DNA from: CAVSVP01 sp963731125
Lineage (GTDB): Bacteria; Pseudomonadota; Gammaproteobacteria; Competibacterales; Competibacteraceae
Assembly (NCBI GenBank): GCA_963731125.1
Contig: CAVSVP010000002.1
Span: forward strand, 1 to 64,000
Length of the DNA stretch: 64,000 bases
Direction of reading: 5' to 3'
In this document: one piece after another, positions 34,095-42,352 of the stretch
Layout: each line of letters opens with the position of its first letter
Position numbering within the stretch: the stretch's first letter is position 1
Program-made: the position numbers and the translations under genes
Notes under the pieces: generated by a model
What the model was told of the DNA's origin: nothing
Databases searched by the model: none
The model's input: only the letters and a program-made list of their open reading frames with translations

Positions 34095-35645
34095 CTTGAC
34101 AATGTCACATTAGCCTCACGTGGGGCCGGTGTGGACTCTATTTTTAAGTCGTTGTTTTTTAAGCCGACTCTTGCGTGATCGGGTGCGATTAAGCAAATGC
34201 TCAATCACTCGTTCCGTAGCTTGTTCTTCGGTCAAGCGTTTCAGAGGCATAACCGCGCGCAGTAACTCCCGAACATTGGCCACCGACAGAGCCGGTAAGA
34301 CATCCGTTTCCAGTTCTTCGAGCAACGCCGGGTCACGAGAATGAGTCTGCGCCCAGTCGAGTTGGGTTTGCGCGATGAACCAGGAGGCGAGTACCGTCAA
34401 AGCGAGATGATGATCCCAGGCACGGTACTTCTGCGCCTGCCACTCATCCCAGCCCAGCTCGGACTTGGCATCCTGGTTGGCCCGTTCGATGACGTAGCGC
34501 TGGCACTTCCACCAGGCCAGTTGTTCCAATGAAGTGTCCGCTGAGGCGTTACCCAGGGCATAGCGGTAGCGGTCGGTGGCCTCTTCGCGCATCACCAGCC
34601 AGTCTTCCACGGCTTGACCGTCATGGACGGTCCAGACGCGGCGCGCAGCGAAGCGTTCGCACAGCTCACCCCGTTCGGTCGCCCGGACTCGAAGACGCTG
34701 CCAGGCCAGCGTCTCCCGCAAGCTGTCCACGCGGACCGTTTCCCCGGCCAGCACCTGCACCTGCGTCGGCTTTTTTCCTCGCTGACCCCGGCGCGGGGGA
34801 ATGCCGAGCGTCGGTTTTTCCAGGTACACGGCCGTGTCGGCCGGGATTTCCGCCATATACCGCCGCTGAGCCTTTCGCACCTGGGCCCGTAGCCAACCAC
34901 TCCGTCCGTACAGGCTATCGAAACCGACGATCTCAAACGGGAGACCACCCGCCATGACCTCTTGAATCCCCTCCCAGGCCAGTTCAACCTTGGTTTTGAA
35001 CTTCAACGAATCAGGCATGCCCTGTTGCTTGCGCCGCTTTTGGTAGCCGGCCTCGAACCAGGCCTCGGGTAGAAACAGTTTGCCCAGAATCCAGGTCCAA
35101 AACCCAGACGCCACCGTGAGATTCACGTAGCTCAACAACACGCCCACTTGGCTGGTTTCTACCTTGCCCAGCCGACCCTTATATGGCTTGGCCGCCCCGG
35201 CACTGGCATCGCCGGCGTTCTCGTCGGCACTTTCGTCGACCAGAACCACGGCGCCCCTCGTCAGTTCCGGAACCGCTTTCACTTCCGCTTGGACCTGGCG
35301 GTAGACCGTCTCAGCCGACCCCGGCGAGTGACTCATGAAGTGTTGGAGGTTTTGCTCTTCAACACCCGCCTCTCGCGCGATTCCGCTATAGTGTCGATTC
35401 CCCTCCATACGCAGCAGTCCGCTCAGATAATGCCGCGCATAGACGCTGCCGTCTCGGGTTTGGGTCTTGAAACAGCTCCGGTAGCGCGCCCAAAACTCAG
35501 GCAGCCGCTGCCCCAGCGTTTGAATCGCCTCCGGCACCAGTCCCCACCGACACCCCAGCTCTTTTTTGTCATCACCATCACTTTCCTACGAAAAATCATT
35601 ATGATACAAACTCATCGATCATTTGGGAAATGTGACATTGTCAAG
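34095..35645 (-). mobile_element. IS701-family insertion sequence inside the arsA-type gene
   Basis: The ends carry CTTGACAATGTCACATT as inverted repeats (34095-34111 and 35629-35645). TTAA is duplicated outside (34091-34094 and 35646-35649), as expected for IS701 elements. Excision restores the ATPase reading LVLNPEKLPILES. The length is 1551 bp with one intact transposase gene. Its ends are the same as those of the three MITEs at 10095, 37241 and 39681, so it is the likely source of their transposase. Confidence 0.9.
34116..35537 (-). CDS. IS701-family transposase
   Basis: The product has 473 residues. Motifs are NLQHFMSHSPGS near the N-terminus, AVVLVDESADENAG (first catalytic Asp), KPYKGRLGKVETSQVGVLL, FEIVGFDSLYGRSGWL (second Asp) and CQRYVIERANQDAKSELGWDE (Glu). 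This is the IS701 pattern in length and order. The C-terminal 20 residues are strongly basic. The frame is unbroken, so the protein may act on both this element and the MITEs. Confidence 0.9.
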   Translation of the reverse strand: MPEAIQTLGQRLPEFWARYRSCFKTQTRDGSVYARHYLSGLLRMEGNRHYSGIAREAGVEEQNLQHFMSHSPGSAETVYRQVQAEVKAVPELTRGAVVLVDESADENAGDASAGAAKPYKGRLGKVETSQVGVLLSYVNLTVASGFWTWILGKLFLPEAWFEAGYQKRRKQQGMPDSLKFKTKVELAWEGIQEVMAGGLPFEIVGFDSLYGRSGWLRAQVRKAQRRYMAEIPADTAVYLEKPTLGIPPRRGQRGKKPTQVQVLAGETVRVDSLRETLAWQRLRVRATERGELCERFAARRVWTVHDGQAVEDWLVMREEATDRYRYALGNASADTSLEQLAWWKCQRYVIERANQDAKSELGWDEWQAQKYRAWDHHLALTVLASWFIAQTQLDWAQTHSRDPALLEELETDVLPALSVANVRELLRAVMPLKRLTEEQATERVIEHLLNRTRSRKSRLKKQRLKNRVHTGPT

Positions 35646-35920
35646 TTAATCCAGAAAAATTACCTATTTTGGAAAGTAAAAAAACCCTTGCAGCGCTGCA
35701 ACGGTTTCAAGTGCCAGTGGCTGCTGCCGTGATCAACCGGGTAATGCCAGAAACCATCGAGAGCCATTTTTGGCAGACTCGCCGACAGCAAGAAGCCAAG
35801 TATCTACGCGAGATTGAAAGAGAATTCGCCACACTGTCGCGCATCTACTTACCGTTGTTGCCTTGTGATGTCCGCGGCATAAGCGCCCTGGAAAAAATCG
35901 GACGGCTGTTGGTGGAGTGA
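35646..35920 (+). pseudogene. ArsA-family ATPase, 3' part
   Basis: After the IS the reading resumes with NPEKLPILESKKTLAALQRFQVPVAAAVINRVMPE and ends EREFATLSRIYLPLLPCDVRGISALEKIGRLLVE, a typical ArsA C-terminus. An internal ATG at 35669 could start an 83-residue fragment, but no function is expected. Joined to the 5' part it would give an ATPase of about 320 residues, the normal single-domain size. Confidence 0.88.
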
Positions 35921-36055
35921 GTTTAATGCTGGGCCGGCACAGCCGCTGTTATTTGGCAAAAGGGTTTTTACGCACATTTTCTCTTGTTATTAGAACTGTT
36001 ATGGTAGCAGTATGCCAACACTTAGTGTAACTCAGCTGCTCAGAGGAACATAACG

Positions 36056-36646
36056 ATGGGTAACCGACTATCCAGAATTTACACCCGCACTGGAGATAAA
36101 GGCACGACGGGTTTAGGCGGCGGCGATCGCGTCGATAAAGACAGCTTACGAATTGAAGTCATTGGCCAGATAGATGAACTAAATTGTGCTGTGGGGTTGG
36201 TATTAGTGCAGCCGATTCGCGCTGAAATTAGCGAAGCGCTAAGTGAGGTGCAACATAAGCTGTTTGATTTAGGAGGTGAATTAAGCATGCCGGGTTATGA
36301 GGCTATCACCGCCGAAGATATAACCACTTTGGAGCAAGAACTGGATAATTTTAATGCTGTATTGCCTCCCCTTAAGGAATTTATTTTACCTGGCGGTGGT
36401 CCGGCAGCGGCAGCTTGCCACATTGCTAGAGCTGTCTGCCGTCGCACTGAGCGCCGTCTAGTCACGTTAACGCGCCATGAAGACATTAATCCCAGTGCGC
36501 AAGCGTATTTAAACCGGCTCTCGGATCTACTTTTCGTATTTTGTCGAATTCTGGCCCGTGATGAGGGCGGGACGGAGGTCATGTGGCGTCATGAGCGCAA
36601 GCGAAGACGTCGAGTGACGCCTACAGATGGATCTGAAAGCAGCTAG
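36056..36646 (+). CDS. Cob(I)alamin adenosyltransferase, PduO type
   Basis: The product has 196 residues. The ATP site is at the N-terminus (RIYTRTGDKGTTGLGGGDRV). Next come VIGQIDELNCAVGLV, LFDLGGELSMPG, and the signature FILPGGGPAAAACHIARAVCRRTERRLV with LNRLSDLLFVFCR. It transfers the adenosyl group of ATP to reduced cobalamin. A strong site (AGAGGA) precedes the ATG. The stop overlaps the convergent VanZ-like gene by 4 bp. It may once have been co-transcribed with the decayed cstA-arsA operon upstream; its link to it is unclear. Confidence 0.94.
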   Translation: MGNRLSRIYTRTGDKGTTGLGGGDRVDKDSLRIEVIGQIDELNCAVGLVLVQPIRAEISEALSEVQHKLFDLGGELSMPGYEAITAEDITTLEQELDNFNAVLPPLKEFILPGGGPAAAACHIARAVCRRTERRLVTLTRHEDINPSAQAYLNRLSDLLFVFCRILARDEGGTEVMWRHERKRRRRVTPTDGSESS

Positions 36647-37089
36647 TGGCGCACCCAACGGTCTGCCAGCCAGCGATCTAGCCAAACCACCAGCATTCCC
36701 AATGGCGTGAGGCTTAGGAGCAAGCCGCTTAGTACCCCAACAGTATTGGCTAGCATGTCCCCAAAGTCGAAGTGACGATATCCCGTCCAGCTTTGGAGAA
36801 ACTCTATAACCACACCCAATCCTAGCAAACAGCCAAGCCAATGAAAGCGAGCCGTGAAAGCTTGGGCAAACCAGAGCATGAGCCCGGCATAGGCAAACCA
36901 ATGTTGGGCTTTGTCCCAGCTGATCACAGGCGGCTGTGGCGGACTAGGCAGCAGGCTAAGAACAATGAGGCCGGCGACTGATAACCAGCCTATCGCTTGC
37001 CATAAACGAGGAAATTGCAGAATAGACTGTGGCACACCGTGTTTCTCATTGGAAATCATGGACGATTTTTTCGCTATACGGTTGGTCAT
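36643..37089 (-). CDS. VanZ-like membrane protein
   Basis: The product has 148 residues with three or four predicted membrane helices (LWQAIGWLSVAGLIVLSLL, FAYAGLMLWFAQAF, WLGCLLGLGVVIEFLQS, LANTVGVLSGLLLSL). The pattern SWDKAQHWFAYAGLMLWF, then GVVIEFLQSWTGYRHFDFGDMLANTVG, matches VanZ-family proteins. Function is unknown in most bacteria despite the link to teicoplanin resistance in enterococci. It is convergent with the adenosyltransferase gene. Confidence 0.85.
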   Translation of the reverse strand: MTNRIAKKSSMISNEKHGVPQSILQFPRLWQAIGWLSVAGLIVLSLLPSPPQPPVISWDKAQHWFAYAGLMLWFAQAFTARFHWLGCLLGLGVVIEFLQSWTGYRHFDFGDMLANTVGVLSGLLLSLTPLGMLVVWLDRWLADRWVRH

Positions 37090-37240
37090 GACTTGTCGGC
37101 AAATCAGTAGAAGCTATTTAATCACATTCGTTTTTATCAAGCACTGGATTGCGATCCCGACCGTTACACTCCCTCGTTGCCTTTTGTTACCTGGCAAATT
37201 GCGTATGTGATATGCACGGTAAATACTCACCATAAGGTAG

Positions 37241-37522
37241 CTTGACAATGTCACATTAGAAAAATCTAATTTTTATTCAACGTCAGTACATTACAGAAAT
37301 ATTTTTTGGCTATCCACTTTAGCCGGGATACTTTGCAAGCGACTTGGTAGAAGCGAGCTTGCTCGCGAACTAAACCTGATGGCTGTCTATTCGCGAGCAA
37401 GCTCGCTTCTACCGGCGGATGTAACGTCTAGCACATCTCGCTTTAAGTTCGTAGCCAGCAAGGTTATCCTAATTCATTGATAAGTAGATATTATACGAAA
37501 CCTCTAATGTGACATTGTTAAA
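37241..37522. repeat. MITE copy 2, just upstream of the XPB-like helicase gene
   Basis: The left end CTTGACAATGTCACATTAG (37241-37259) is repeated imperfectly in inverse at 37504-37522, and GTAG is duplicated outside (37237-37240, 37523-37526). The interior matches copy 1 through most of its length and includes the double hairpin at 37348-37411, plus about 35 bp that copy 1 lacks. It ends 12 bp before the helicase ATG, so the helicase leader and promoter must now come from the MITE. Confidence 0.9.
37348..37411. repeat. REPIN-like double hairpin inside MITE copy 2
   Basis: The arms 37348-37368 and 37391-37411 are perfect inverted copies separated by 22 bp, each holding GCGAGCTTGCTCGC. They differ from copy 1 by the same base change on both arms (AGAAGCG for AGGAGCG and its complement). 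This is a compensatory pair, so the stem is preserved. Confidence 0.75.
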
Positions 37523-37534
37523 GTAGGTATCGTA

Positions 37535-39013
37535 ATGAATAAAGGTGTTAAAGACTCTGCAGGATTTTATCAGCTGACTTCCACCGAAAGCAGGCTAGTC
37601 GACGAGTGCCGGCTAAGCTTTGATCGGGGAACTCTATTACTGGAAGGAAAACCGGAACTTCCACGCGGTATTCAGAATTATTTTTCCTATGATCCCCGGG
37701 TGGATGCCTTTCGCGCTCCCGCACACTGTTATGCGCAGATCATCGGCTTGTTGCGCGGCATACTGACCCGCAATCAGGCGCCCCGCTACCGGCGCATCAA
37801 GTGGCACTTTGCATTGCCCGTAGAGCTTTATCCTCACCAGCAGGAAGCCCTCGACTGCTGGTGCGCGGCAAACGGACAGGGGTTGGTGGTATTACCTACC
37901 GGTGCAGGCAAGACTTTGGTTGGTCTGCTGGCCCTGCGCTGGGCCGGCCGTGACGGCCTGGTGCTGGTGCCCACTTTGGACCTGATGCATCAATGGTATG
38001 CGCTGCTGCGGTTGGCCTTCTCCCAGCAAGACATTGGGTTGATCGGCGGCGGCTATCACGAAGTGACCCCGTTGACCATTGCCACCTACGACTCAGCTTC
38101 CCGGCATATCGATCGATTAGGCAATCGCTTTGGCACTTTGATCTTCGATGAAGTTCATCACCTTCCATCAGAGTTTTACCGATGCATTGCCGAGTTTTCT
38201 CTGGCACCTTACCGGTTGGGGCTAACGGCCACGCTCGAACGCACCGATGGCAAGCATGAAGACTTAGAAACACTGGTTGGACCCGTAGTGTACCAAAAAC
38301 GGCCGGAGGAACTGGCCGGGGACGTGCTGGCGGTATATCAGATCCGTCCTATCTACGTAGAGCTTTCGCCTGCGGAGCGGGAGGCTTACCGGCGCGCCTT
38401 AACCGAGCGCAATGGCTTTCTACAGGCGAATCGGATTTCTCTGAGCTCCCTCACGGGTTGGAATCGCTTTGTAATGGCGTCCGCCCGGAGTTTCGAAGGG
38501 CGGCGTGCCATGCGAGCGCACCGGGAGGCTCGGCGCATCGCCCATGCCACGCCGGCGAAGCTCCGCACTTTGCAGGCGATCTTAGCCGATCATCCCGGCG
38601 CCAAGACGGTGATTTTTACAGAAGATAACGCCACGGCCTATGAAGTGTCCCAGCGGTTTCTCATTCCCTGCATTACCCATCAGACTCCGATTAAGGAACG
38701 CCAATTCATGCTAGAGGCTTTTAAGGAAGGAACCTATACGGCCCTGGTTACCAGTAAAGTGCTTAACGAGGGAGTGGATATGCCGGATGCGTCCATTGGA
38801 GTGATTCTTTCCGGAAGCGCTTCAAACCGCGAATTCGTACAGCGCTTGGGACGTATTCTCCGACGCGGGCAAGGTAAACAAGCTGTGCTTTATGAGGTGG
38901 TTTCGCGGGAGACTCGCGAGGAACGGGTGGCGGAACAGCGTCGCGGATCATTGGCATCCGAACAGCGGACAGGAGAAACATTGTCTTTGTTCGCGCAGGA
39001 GAGTCACGGATAA
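37535..39013 (+). CDS. XPB-like superfamily 2 DNA helicase
   Basis: The product has 492 residues. Helicase motifs are LPTGAGKTLVGLLAL (Walker A, about 126-140), IFDEVHHLPSEFY (DEVH), LGLTATLERTDGKHEDL (motif III plus the following loop), VIFTEDNATAYEVS (IV) and QRLGRILRRGQGKQ (VI). The single-domain layout without long extensions is that of archaeal and bacterial XPB/Rad25 proteins, which unwind DNA in repair. Two genes downstream lies a DUF790 protein, the family of the archaeal XPB-binding nuclease Bax1. MITE copy 2 is pressed against its start codon, so its present promoter is probably new. Confidence 0.88.
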   Translation: MNKGVKDSAGFYQLTSTESRLVDECRLSFDRGTLLLEGKPELPRGIQNYFSYDPRVDAFRAPAHCYAQIIGLLRGILTRNQAPRYRRIKWHFALPVELYPHQQEALDCWCAANGQGLVVLPTGAGKTLVGLLALRWAGRDGLVLVPTLDLMHQWYALLRLAFSQQDIGLIGGGYHEVTPLTIATYDSASRHIDRLGNRFGTLIFDEVHHLPSEFYRCIAEFSLAPYRLGLTATLERTDGKHEDLETLVGPVVYQKRPEELAGDVLAVYQIRPIYVELSPAEREAYRRALTERNGFLQANRISLSSLTGWNRFVMASARSFEGRRAMRAHREARRIAHATPAKLRTLQAILADHPGAKTVIFTEDNATAYEVSQRFLIPCITHQTPIKERQFMLEAFKEGTYTALVTSKVLNEGVDMPDASIGVILSGSASNREFVQRLGRILRRGQGKQAVLYEVVSRETREERVAEQRRGSLASEQRTGETLSLFAQESHG

Positions 39014-39031
39014 TATAAGGGTCATAGAGCC

Positions 39032-39634
39032 ATGAAACTCAAGCTTAACCAGGTAGGCGAACCGGCGCTGCGCCGGCGGGCGCGTGCTCTGTCCAAAGCG
39101 GAAATTCGTGATACAGCTTTGCAGCAGCTTATCGAGTGGATGCGGGAAACAATGCGGGATGCGCCAGGGGTTGGTCTGGCAGCACCGCAAATTGGCGAAG
39201 CGCTGCAGCTTGCCGTGATTGAGGACCGGTCGGAATACATGCAATATATCGCCCCGGAAACGCTGGCCGAGCGCGCGCGCTCGCCGGTTCCCTTTCAGGT
39301 CATTATTAACCCGCGGCTGACTGTGGTGGATAATACCGCCATCGAGTTCTTCGAAGGCTGCCTCAGTTTAACGGGTTATACGGCGCTTGTTCCGCGGGCG
39401 CGGGCAGTCCGGGTTAATTGTCTTAACGAGCATGCGGAGTCCGTGGTGATCAATGCTTGCGGGTGGTATGCCCGGATTCTTCAACACGAAATCGATCATT
39501 TACAGGGTACGCTCTACATTGATCGTATGGTATCACAGTCTTTTATGACGACCGATAATTATGCTCGGTACTGGCAGGGCGACACGATCGAGCAGATACA
39601 TACAGCTATGGGAGCGTCTTTACCCGCAAAGTGA
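39032..39634 (+). CDS. def: Peptide deformylase
   Basis: The product has 200 residues, slightly longer than usual. All three motifs are intact: GVGLAAPQIGE (I), EGCLSLTGY (II, with the metal Cys) and QHEIDHLQG (III, HExxH). It removes the N-formyl group from new proteins using Fe2+. The start follows the helicase stop by 18 bp, so it is co-transcribed with it. Unlike most def genes it is not next to fmt. A second, housekeeping deformylase may exist elsewhere in the genome. Confidence 0.93.
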   Translation: MKLKLNQVGEPALRRRARALSKAEIRDTALQQLIEWMRETMRDAPGVGLAAPQIGEALQLAVIEDRSEYMQYIAPETLAERARSPVPFQVIINPRLTVVDNTAIEFFEGCLSLTGYTALVPRARAVRVNCLNEHAESVVINACGWYARILQHEIDHLQGTLYIDRMVSQSFMTTDNYARYWQGDTIEQIHTAMGASLPAK

Positions 39635-39680
39635 CGAGGTCAACCGGATAAACTATCCATGCTGGATTAGGGGAAAATAA

Positions 39681-39898
39681 GTAAATGTTTATTCAAATTC
39701 AGTACATTACAGAAATATGTTTGGCTATCAACTTTAGCCGGGACACGTTGCAAGCGACTTGGTAGGAGCGAGCTGGCTCGCTCCTACCAGCGGATGTAGG
39801 GTCTAGCACGTCCAGCTTTAAGTTCGTAGTCAGCAGTGGTTACCTTAGTTCATTGGTAAATAAATATTAAAAGAAACTGCTAATGTGGCATTGTCAAG
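39681..39898. repeat. MITE copy 3, left end lost, hairpin collapsed
   Basis: The right end CTAATGTGGCATTGTCAAG (39880-39898) and the interior (the blocks TTTAGCCGGGACACGTTGCA and TTAGTTCATTG) match the other copies. The left inverted repeat is missing: similarity starts near 39681. The double hairpin is reduced to one short hairpin at 39763-39786 (GAGCGAGC paired with GCTCGCTC). It fills the gap between def and the DUF790 gene and may have separated a formerly continuous operon. Confidence 0.85.
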
Positions 39899-39953
39899 TT
39901 ATCTTGACTTTATTTACCCGCTGTAATCGGTCGGATTTATCGAAGCAACACTG

Positions 39954-41144
39954 ATGCTCCCTTCAGATCTTTTGTTCTCGAATCGACGTGGCGCCCAAGT
40001 CTATCCACGTTTTCTTAGGAAAGAGCAACATCCATGGGCGGAAGCGGTATTAGCCACCATTGGCGAGTACCAACAAAAAACCCGTGGCGAGTTACAAGAG
40101 GCATTGCGTGCTCTGGAAGGTGATTCTCCTGATTATCGAGTAGTCAGGGGATTTGCTCATTTGGCCTTGGCTACCGCTAAATTTGTTCTCGCTCTTCCGG
40201 AAATAGCGCCGGAGGCATTGCGGAAAGAGGCGTTCACTTTGGCGGTTGAACAGAGAGGTTATAGTGAACAGTTGGCCTGCGCTGTTTTGCAAGCTTTAGC
40301 GGAAAAATATGATTTGGAGCCCGAAGTAATACGCGACGCTCTTTACGCCGATTTGCCGGAGCGTCATGTGCTTTCGTCTCTGCCCGATTTTACTCCCGAG
40401 ACACTGGTGGATCGCTATAATTTAGCGCAAGCCCAGGGCCTGCTTTACGGGGCCTTATTTATGCGAATTACTGCACATCGCAATGTGCCAGGAGAGTACC
40501 GGCGACTGTTTAAGCAACTCAAGTTTCACGGTTTGATGTATGCGGTGGAGGGTAATCTGGAAGATGGTTATCAGATTTATGTGGACGGTCCGGCCAGCCT
40601 TTTTAAACTCACTCGAAAATATGGCATTCAGATGGCCATGTTTCTGCCGTCCTTGCTGCATGTTTCCCGTTGGGAAATGGAGGCAGTGCTGCAGCTACAG
40701 GGACACCAGGTAATTTATAGCCTAACCTCGAATTCGCCACTGCGCTCCCATTACGCCAAACCCCCGGCTTATGACAGCTTATTGGAGCGGTCTTTCGCAG
40801 AGCGCTGGGAGAAGCTGAATAATCCATGGGTATTGGAGCGTGAAGTGGAAATCGTTGATTTAAAGGGTACGGTGTTTGTTCCCGACTTTGCTTTACGCCA
40901 TGCCGACGGCAGGCTCTGTTATGTGGAAATCATGGGCTTTTGGCATCCGGATTACTTGCGCCGCAAGCTGGAAAAGGTCAGAAGGGCCGGTATGCATAAC
41001 CTTATCCTTGCCGTTTCCGAGCGGCTCAATGTGGGTGAGGAAGACCTTAAAGACATTCCTGGACCGGTGCTGTTCTTCAAAGGAAAATTAGAACCTGGCA
41101 AAGTCTTAGAGATTATTGAAACAAGCCACTCAATCCATGTATAG
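39954..41144 (+). CDS. DUF790 (Bax1-like) nuclease
   Basis: The product has 396 residues. The N-terminal half has the DUF790 pattern (MLPSDLLFSNRRGAQVYPRFL, ADLPERHVL, YNLAQAQGLLYGALFMRI, FKQLKFHGLMYAVEG, VDGPASLFKLTRKYGIQMAMFLPSLL). The C-terminal part carries a PD-(D/E)xK nuclease core: ERSFAERWEKLNNPW (Glu), VFVPDFALRHADGR (Asp) and LCYVEIMGFW (Glu), then YLRRKLEKVRRAGMHNLILAVSERL. In archaea the DUF790 protein Bax1 binds XPB and cuts damaged DNA. The XPB-like gene here is two genes upstream. Pairing in this organism is inferred. Confidence 0.87.
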   Translation: MLPSDLLFSNRRGAQVYPRFLRKEQHPWAEAVLATIGEYQQKTRGELQEALRALEGDSPDYRVVRGFAHLALATAKFVLALPEIAPEALRKEAFTLAVEQRGYSEQLACAVLQALAEKYDLEPEVIRDALYADLPERHVLSSLPDFTPETLVDRYNLAQAQGLLYGALFMRITAHRNVPGEYRRLFKQLKFHGLMYAVEGNLEDGYQIYVDGPASLFKLTRKYGIQMAMFLPSLLHVSRWEMEAVLQLQGHQVIYSLTSNSPLRSHYAKPPAYDSLLERSFAERWEKLNNPWVLEREVEIVDLKGTVFVPDFALRHADGRLCYVEIMGFWHPDYLRRKLEKVRRAGMHNLILAVSERLNVGEEDLKDIPGPVLFFKGKLEPGKVLEIIETSHSIHV

Positions 41145-41193
41145 CGGCTAGCGTTGGTAGCTAGAACAACATTGAGGGAGGAGAGGGTTTCTT

Positions 41194-42252
41194 ATGATGC
41201 ATATTAAGCAGTTCTTGATGGATAACAGCAAGCATCTAGTGCAACACATGAGGCGTACAAGAGCCGCGATGCAAACCAGGCGGCAAATGGAAGAAACTAT
41301 GCTAGATGCCATAGAGACCGTTGTGGAAGGTACTGATCCCAGACTAAGGCTTGTCAGTGGATACCGCAGAAGAATGAGACCGGCCATAAAAAGCGCCTTG
41401 CAATATATCAGTAAGTCTGTGGAGCAGATTCCTGAACCGATAGAGATTAGCAAAAGAACCTGGAACAGCGATCCTCGGGTAAACGCTTTTTTTGCCACTG
41501 TTGGAGATCTGCAGATCATACTCAGCGGTAGCGCAAAGGTAAGAAGATTTTTTGACCATGGCGAGCAGCGGGAAGGCTATGCGTTGCTGGCTATGGTAAA
41601 GCGGGAGAAAACCGTTTTAAGGCATCAACTGGAGGGGGAAATTATTAGGCGGGAGGTACCGCAGATTACCATCAGCTTTTCCGAGCATCGCATCTTAGCC
41701 CCCGCAGCTACCGAGGCAGAAACCAGAAAAGAGCTCATTTGCTGTGCTTTTAACGTGCTAGTAAAACAGGCACTGGAACGCTTGGTGTTCTCGCAGGCGA
41801 GGAAAGAGAGTCTGACAGATCAAAGACGTCTACTTAAGGTAAGGCGCAAACTCTTGCAAGCAGAGAGGGCAAGTCTAACGTCTTTGCTGCAAACTTCCGA
41901 GTCCCATGCCCAAAGTCTTGAAGATATTCTGCAGAAAATGGCGGATAACAAGCAGAATCTTCGGGAAGCCCGAGCAGGCCTTGAGACACTGGACGATTAT
42001 CTGGAGCGAGTTAACGAAGTGTTAGCTCATCCAGAAGACCATATACAGTTAAAAATGATTACCATGAGACTCAATAAACTAGGTGTGAAAGTGCAGGATA
42101 ACTCGCCGAAAGCGGGTAACGAAATCACTCTAGTGGAACTTACTATTGGAAAGCAGATTACTCGCATCGTAGCTTTGGTGAAATACTTTAGGGATGAAAT
42201 GCTCTCCAGAGAGCGCTTTTGGGAACAAACATTTCGTGGCCTTATGGACTAA
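41194..42252 (+). CDS. Hypothetical protein with coiled coil
   Basis: The product has 352 residues, not recognised. A strong ribosome-binding site (GGAGGAGAGGG) precedes ATG 41194. The first 90 residues are rich in Arg and Lys. The middle (about 110-190) looks alpha/beta. Residues about 205-275 are a charged helical stretch with heptad-like leucines (RRLLKVRRKLLQAERASL, SHAQSLEDILQKMADN), probably a coiled coil. No signal peptide or membrane segment is seen. It follows the Bax1-like gene by 49 bp on the same strand and could be a third member of that operon. No function is claimed. Confidence 0.7.
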   Translation: MMHIKQFLMDNSKHLVQHMRRTRAAMQTRRQMEETMLDAIETVVEGTDPRLRLVSGYRRRMRPAIKSALQYISKSVEQIPEPIEISKRTWNSDPRVNAFFATVGDLQIILSGSAKVRRFFDHGEQREGYALLAMVKREKTVLRHQLEGEIIRREVPQITISFSEHRILAPAATEAETRKELICCAFNVLVKQALERLVFSQARKESLTDQRRLLKVRRKLLQAERASLTSLLQTSESHAQSLEDILQKMADNKQNLREARAGLETLDDYLERVNEVLAHPEDHIQLKMITMRLNKLGVKVQDNSPKAGNEITLVELTIGKQITRIVALVKYFRDEMLSRERFWEQTFRGLMD

Positions 42253-42352
42253 ACCTTGCCGATATAACTGCCAAGGACGAGCCCATGAGCAGGGGAGGCA
42301 GTATTTGCGTTTTAGACTTTTTGGGGCAGCGAGTTCGCGAGGCGGTAAAATA

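Noticed and set aside
34529..34957. Plus-strand frame inside the IS701 transposase
   Set aside because: Pro/Arg/Ala-rich antisense shadow of the catalytic region.
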